64,000 nt of DNA from Cenococcum geophilum 1.58. Lineage: Eukaryota; Ascomycota; Dothideomycetes; Gloniales; Gloniaceae. Position 1 is the first letter of the stretch; each line of letters opens with the position of its first letter. The stretch spans positions 124,001 to 188,000 of the forward strand of contig KV748245.1 of NCBI GenBank assembly GCA_001692895.1, written 5' to 3'. The position numbers were made by a program, and so were the translations under genes. Positions 60,508 through 64,000 of this stretch are shown here, piece by piece. Below the pieces are notes generated by a model. The model was not told the origin of the DNA and did not search any database. It saw only the letters and a program-made list of their open reading frames with translations.

Positions 60508-61510
60508 TACCTAGAAGCCACTAGAAAATTTAAAAAATGCTATAGGAAAGGTACAGGAGTATCGGAAGAGATTAGGTTAGGAAGTATTAATAAAAAAGAA
60601 TTACTAAAGAATAAGTTACCTAAGGGGGACCTAAGAAGAGCAGTTGCTAAACTACTTAGATTTATTTTCTTCTCGGATAGAAGAGAATCTGTTCTTTTAT
60701 TACTAAGTTCCTATAGACCCTGTTCTATAAGCTTCTACTCCTTAAAACGGACCTTTTTATAAACCTTCTTAAGACGGAGTAACTAAGCGGACGCTATAAT
60801 ACGGGCCTTAAGAGCCTTTTACTCTATATTATAAGAACGTTCTAGCTTAATAAGAGCCTAAGCTAGTTTACTATTTAGCTATATAGTAGTAGATTAAATA
60901 TAAGACCCTAAGACAAATTAATTAGGGAACTAGACGACTATTAAGAGTAATAGGTTGCGTATATTTAGCATTTAAAGTAGAGCGAACGTTATAGGACGAA
61001 TGAATATTTGCTTTAGTGCACTTTAAGTAAAAGAACGGTTATTGGGAGGATGGACTCGCTAACGCAATATAGACTAACCCCTCTTTTAAGTAACGAGAAT
61101 ACGGAGACGGCATAATTTTACTAAGTAATAATATCGTAGCAATAGTGCGAGCACGACGCTAGGCATATAAAGAAGAAGAAACTTTAGGTATAATAAGTAA
61201 CGATATTAACCAAATTAATTAGACGGACATTATACCTTTAGTAGATAACTTAGAGATATTTTAAATCTTTAAGGACGAAAATAAAGAGGAGGGAGATAAT
61301 ATTATGGACGCTTTAAGTACAATATTATAACTACTTAGGGAAGAGTTAGAAGAAGCTAGTTAGTTAATTAAAGTACAGTTTAGGATAGAACTAGTAGAAC
61401 TATATAACGAGGAATAGTAACTAAGGTTATATAACGTGCTACGTATTAAATAAGAGGAATAAAAGGAACTTACGTACCTTATATATAAGATGTATATTAT
61501 ATATAAGAAG

Positions 61511-61597
61511 GTAGCCGTCGAAATCGGACTCTGCACCTGTACGTGGTGACGGCTACGAACCTAGTCTTCGAAGTTCAGATCTAGAGCCAACGCAGAG
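61511..61597 (+). ncRNA. HDV-like self-cleaving ribozyme candidate (L2 head)
   Basis: 87 nt. GTAGCCGTC (61511-61519) pairs with GACGGCTAC (P1). CACC/GGTG closes the loop TGTACGT (P3/L3; expected pyrimidine-rich TCCNCGC). CTCTGC (5' P2) pairs with GCAGAG at 61592-61597, preceded by CCAA fitting the C-N-R-A joiner. A small CTTCGAAG hairpin is a P4 candidate. The P1 stem differs completely in sequence from L1 but stays paired. L3 is more decayed than in L1. Confidence 0.58.
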
Positions 61598-62537
61598 ACG
61601 TCGCATAGCGTGCGGACAGGACCTAGTGGTGGTTGTAGGCGTTAAGGGCGGTAGTGAAAAATTTTCGGATGGTAAGATCTTAAAGAACACTACTGTTAGC
61701 TCTCTACATACGACAACTACTACGCTGTTCTCCTATCCAGGGCACCTATACGATCTAACATGGATACATAGTATTCGATAACATCCCCTAACCCCCAGTA
61801 GAGAGCATTAACGACCTTATATTAACGAATAGATAAACGTAAACGAACGAACGAATAAGTAAATATACGGCCCCTTCTAACCCCCAGGGCGATTGCCCGC
61901 GGAGCATGCGGTCACTCGCCGTACTGCCGTAATACTACTGAAACTGGCAGCCGGATAACCCCGTACGGTTTTCCTTGTCTCCTCTCGACGGAGTGGTGCC
62001 CTTAGAGAGGGCCTAGTGACTAGGGCCTAGGCATAAAAGATACTCAGATACATACACATCCCACTTTCGTTTTCAGTATTAGGATAGTAGAATGGATGAA
62101 TCCCCCTTACGCCTTCAATAGGCCTTAGGGGGGGGGGAGGTATAGCGTATATAGCAATAGCAATGGTTAACAAGAGATGGCATATAGGGGGTGGTCAAGA
62201 TATGGGACATAACCACAAGTATACGACAATCGAACGGCAAGGCCTAGCTAGGACGTAGTGAATCCTAGCTTTAGATAAGCTAGAGAAGGAAGTAGTAGTT
62301 CCTAAGGAGTTTAAAACATCTAAGGAGGAGGACGAGCAGTAGGCCTGTAGGGCCGCTGTTACGTGCAGGCATGGCAATTCGGGGTTTTTTTATCCTACTA
62401 AGGTGGCTCATAGGGTTTTTCCTCCCCCCCAATAGTAAGGGGTTTTTCCTATTAATATTACTTTCCCCTTATATACGGAGTAGTCTGCGTAGGCCTAGAT
62501 AGGATCCGTATTAGACGTTAATTAAAGAATCTACTAC
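61511..62537 (+). mobile_element. Non-autonomous non-LTR-type element L2, HDV-like ribozyme at its 5' end
   Basis: 1027-bp insertion in the 3' LTR of Gypsy C with a 13-bp duplication TATATATAAGAAG (61498-61510 and 62538-62550). The LTR pieces fit together exactly once the insertion is removed. It starts GTAGCCGTC with a ribozyme-like head and ends GTTAATTAAAGAATCTACTAC. Related to L1 (10795-11725) in the GCAGAGACGT block, the AAAATTTT segment, and G-run/T-run tracts near the 3' end. Less AT-rich than its host, so probably one of the latest insertions. No protein-coding frame seen. Confidence 0.77.
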
Positions 62538-62767
62538 TATATATAAGAAGGATTTTATAGGAGTATGGTTATATATTTAAAGGACTATAGTCCCTACCTA
62601 GATAGTTCCTTCCTTATAGTAATTCTTAGAATATAATTAGAGTTAATCTGTTAGGTAACTACTCCACTAGTTATTATTACGTTATTAACTTTAATTTATA
62701 TTACCTATACACCTAGCCTAATAACGAGCCCACCGTAGTTTCTGCTATAAGGTTCCGTTATATATAG

Positions 62768-63187
62768 AGCTTATAAAAACTAAATAATTATATATAGGAG
62801 GATCTTACGTCCCTAGTAGAGAGGTAGTTATAAAATATATAATATAAGCTTCTAGCCTTATAGGAGGTAAGTAAGGGGGAATGGTTAAGCGTAATAGATA
62901 GAGCTATTAAGCTTCTATATCCGTATAGCGGATAACCTAGTTAAATTAAGGTATTAAGACGGGTAATATATAGAAAGAGGGACTTATTTCTAGTAGCGAA
63001 GATATTATAAGGTAAGAGTATAATAATACAGGCGATTCTATTACTAATTTAAGCTTCCGTTACTATTATTATATTACCTTTAAATATAATTAAAGAGGAG
63101 TAGCTATTAAAGATATAGGTTATCCTAGGAGTAAATCCCGTATTTATATATATGGAAGTAATAAAAGCGTATATAGATATCCTAAAA
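62768..63187 (+). pseudogene. Possible RecQ-like helicase remnant
   Basis: AT-rich, RIP-like sequence. From about 62975 one plus-strand frame reads LFLVAKIL*GKSIIIQAILLLI, resembling a Walker A (TGxGKS-type) motif, followed by ASVTIIILPLNIIKEE and a weak downstream region, as in RecQ-like helicases repeated in fungal genomes. Stops fall where Gln, Trp or Gly could be expected. The assignment rests on one motif and is tentative. It is interrupted by the solo LTR at 63188 and was also the neighbour of the Gypsy C target. Confidence 0.38.
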
Positions 63188-63379
63188 TGTAACCGACTAC
63201 CGGACCTTGCATATTACCCTGTTTTACCTACGTCAGCACTACCCTTATATATCTCGGATGTGGTTTAAATAACTTATAGGCTTTGGAGTTAGGGGTCTAC
63301 TTTTATATATTTATACCACTTGATTTCCATAAATTTACAATTAAGTCGCTTGTTTAATACACACACTATAAAGCTTATA
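63188..63379 (-). repeat. Solo LTR (192 bp), second copy
   Basis: Inverse orientation to 51020-51213, starting TGTAACCGAC, ending AAGCTTATA, with exact duplications TAAAA (63183-63187, 63380-63384). More C-to-T changes than the first copy. Confidence 0.83.
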
Positions 63380-64000
63380 TAAAATATATTAAGGCGGGTT
63401 GGTTTATATATATTTTAATATCGCTAGAGCTACTATTAAGTAAATGGTTCCACTATATTCTTACCTAGCCCATTTTTTACTTATATATTTCCCTAGTTAT
63501 AATTAATAAGTATTATCTAGTTACTAACTAGGGTAAGAGCTTCTAGCCCTATTATATACAGCTCTTTAAGGTCTAATTACTGCTTAGTTTAATAGTGCTA
63601 TAGTTTATATATACTATAATACTTAATAAGGAGACGTATATAAAGGTAATGCCCGCGAAGCCCTACTGCACGCGTCTACGTTGCCGCGGGTGAAAACATT
63701 ATCGGGAAATCATTCCTTATGATGGCTAAGTGTAGAGGCGATGGAGGAGAGCCGTCGCAGCGCGCGCAGCACGCTGGTGTTGCGACTCTATGGTGTTGAG
63801 CCTATGACGTGTATATCGCCCTTAACAACACCAGGAGTCCTACTGCCCCTGCTTAGGGCTCCTGCTATACCATCTAGGGGGGCCATTAAGGGAAACTGGG
63901 ATACGAAAACTGCCCGACATATAACTACCTGGCTCGCAGCCAGGCCTAAAACTAGCCTTATTTAGCTAGTTAACGTAGACGCGCCCTAGGCGTACAATAG
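63380..64000. other. AT-rich tail then GC-normal sequence, unassigned
   Basis: To about 63640 the sequence is RIP-like and may continue the helicase remnant. From 63640 composition is normal, with a CCGCG-rich stretch and a 74-aa frame at 63741-63965 (MEESRRSARSTLVLRLYG) that shows no domain. The abrupt change in composition suggests another element boundary, but I see no ends. Confidence 0.45.

Larger units (their letters stand above)
47646..62762 (+). mobile_element. Gypsy LTR retrotransposon C (fossil), split by five insertions
   Basis: Same Gypsy family as A and B, on the plus strand. The 5' LTR is 47646-48068; the 3' LTR is 61300-61510 joined to 62551-62762. The target duplication TATAG is exact (47641-47645 and 62763-62767). 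Gag starts near 48114 and has a degraded zinc knuckle near 49120. Protease lies about 51220-51700, RT and RNase H about 54046-55480, integrase about 55500-55750 and 57700-58580, and the tail about 60510-61290. Insertions: solo LTR (51020), M2 (51734), M3 (55752), pogo (58588), L2 (61511). Without them it would be about 7.7 kb. It is broken many times, in a RIP-like pattern. Confidence 0.93.
61300..62762 (+). repeat. Gypsy C 3' LTR, interrupted by L2
   Basis: The two pieces 61300-61510 and 62551-62762 sum to 423 bp, exactly the family LTR length, with the L2 insertion and its 13-bp duplication between them. Confidence 0.92.

Noticed and set aside
1-64000. tRNA, rRNA, telomere repeats, Starship-type tyrosine recombinase
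   Set aside because: Looked for by eye; nothing convincing found.

Overview
The window looks like a repeat-rich, two-compartment stretch of a filamentous ascomycete (Pezizomycotina) genome. Evidence: short introns (about 60-80 nt) with CTAAC-type branch sites, a HET-domain incompatibility gene, a group VI (SLN1-type) hybrid histidine kinase, and transposons decayed in the manner of repeat-induced point mutation (RIP: C-to-T and G-to-A changes turning Gln and Trp codons into stops). No tRNA, rRNA or CRISPR array was seen. The genus cannot be named from the sequence alone.

Left repeat block (1-17.1 kb): a minus-strand Gypsy element (A) carries a complete-looking plus-strand Copia insertion (3902-10171, 271-bp LTRs, GTTAC target duplication) and a 0.93-kb non-LTR-type element (10795-11725) whose first nucleotides fold like an HDV-type ribozyme. 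Gypsy A itself sits in the gag region of an older Gypsy copy (B), which also hosts a TA-flanked element (M1) made mostly of ordered minisatellites.

Gene island (17.1-47.1 kb): near-normal base composition. In order: a hAT transposon with clear 8-bp target duplications (18189-21193); a secreted Ser/Thr-rich wall-type protein; a hypothetical single-pass protein; a conserved membrane-protein gene with one in-frame stop; an intact 737-aa HET protein; a repeat patch built from 12-bp units; an internally deleted piggyBac element; the SLN1-type kinase (7 exons, 1163 aa) with a tandemly amplified first intron; a TM9/EMP70 nonaspanin (5 exons, 712 aa); and a second HET gene broken by a hAT insertion and by frame breaks. 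The kinase and the nonaspanin are conserved housekeeping genes; the HET genes lie nearer the repeat borders.

Right repeat block (47.1-64 kb): one plus-strand Gypsy (C, 47646-62762, 423-bp LTRs, TATAG target duplication) split by five later insertions: a solo LTR, two more minisatellite elements (M2, M3), a pogo/Fot1 transposon, and a second ribozyme-headed non-LTR-type element. Beyond it lies a possible RecQ-like helicase remnant hit by another solo LTR.

Most interesting points: (1) three TA-inserted elements share the same ordered minisatellite core inside different end sequences; (2) two 1-kb non-LTR-type elements start exactly at an HDV-like ribozyme whose P1 stem differs in sequence but stays paired; (3) the SLN1 intron 1 contains four copies of its own 5' splice site. 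All coordinates and alignments were made by eye.
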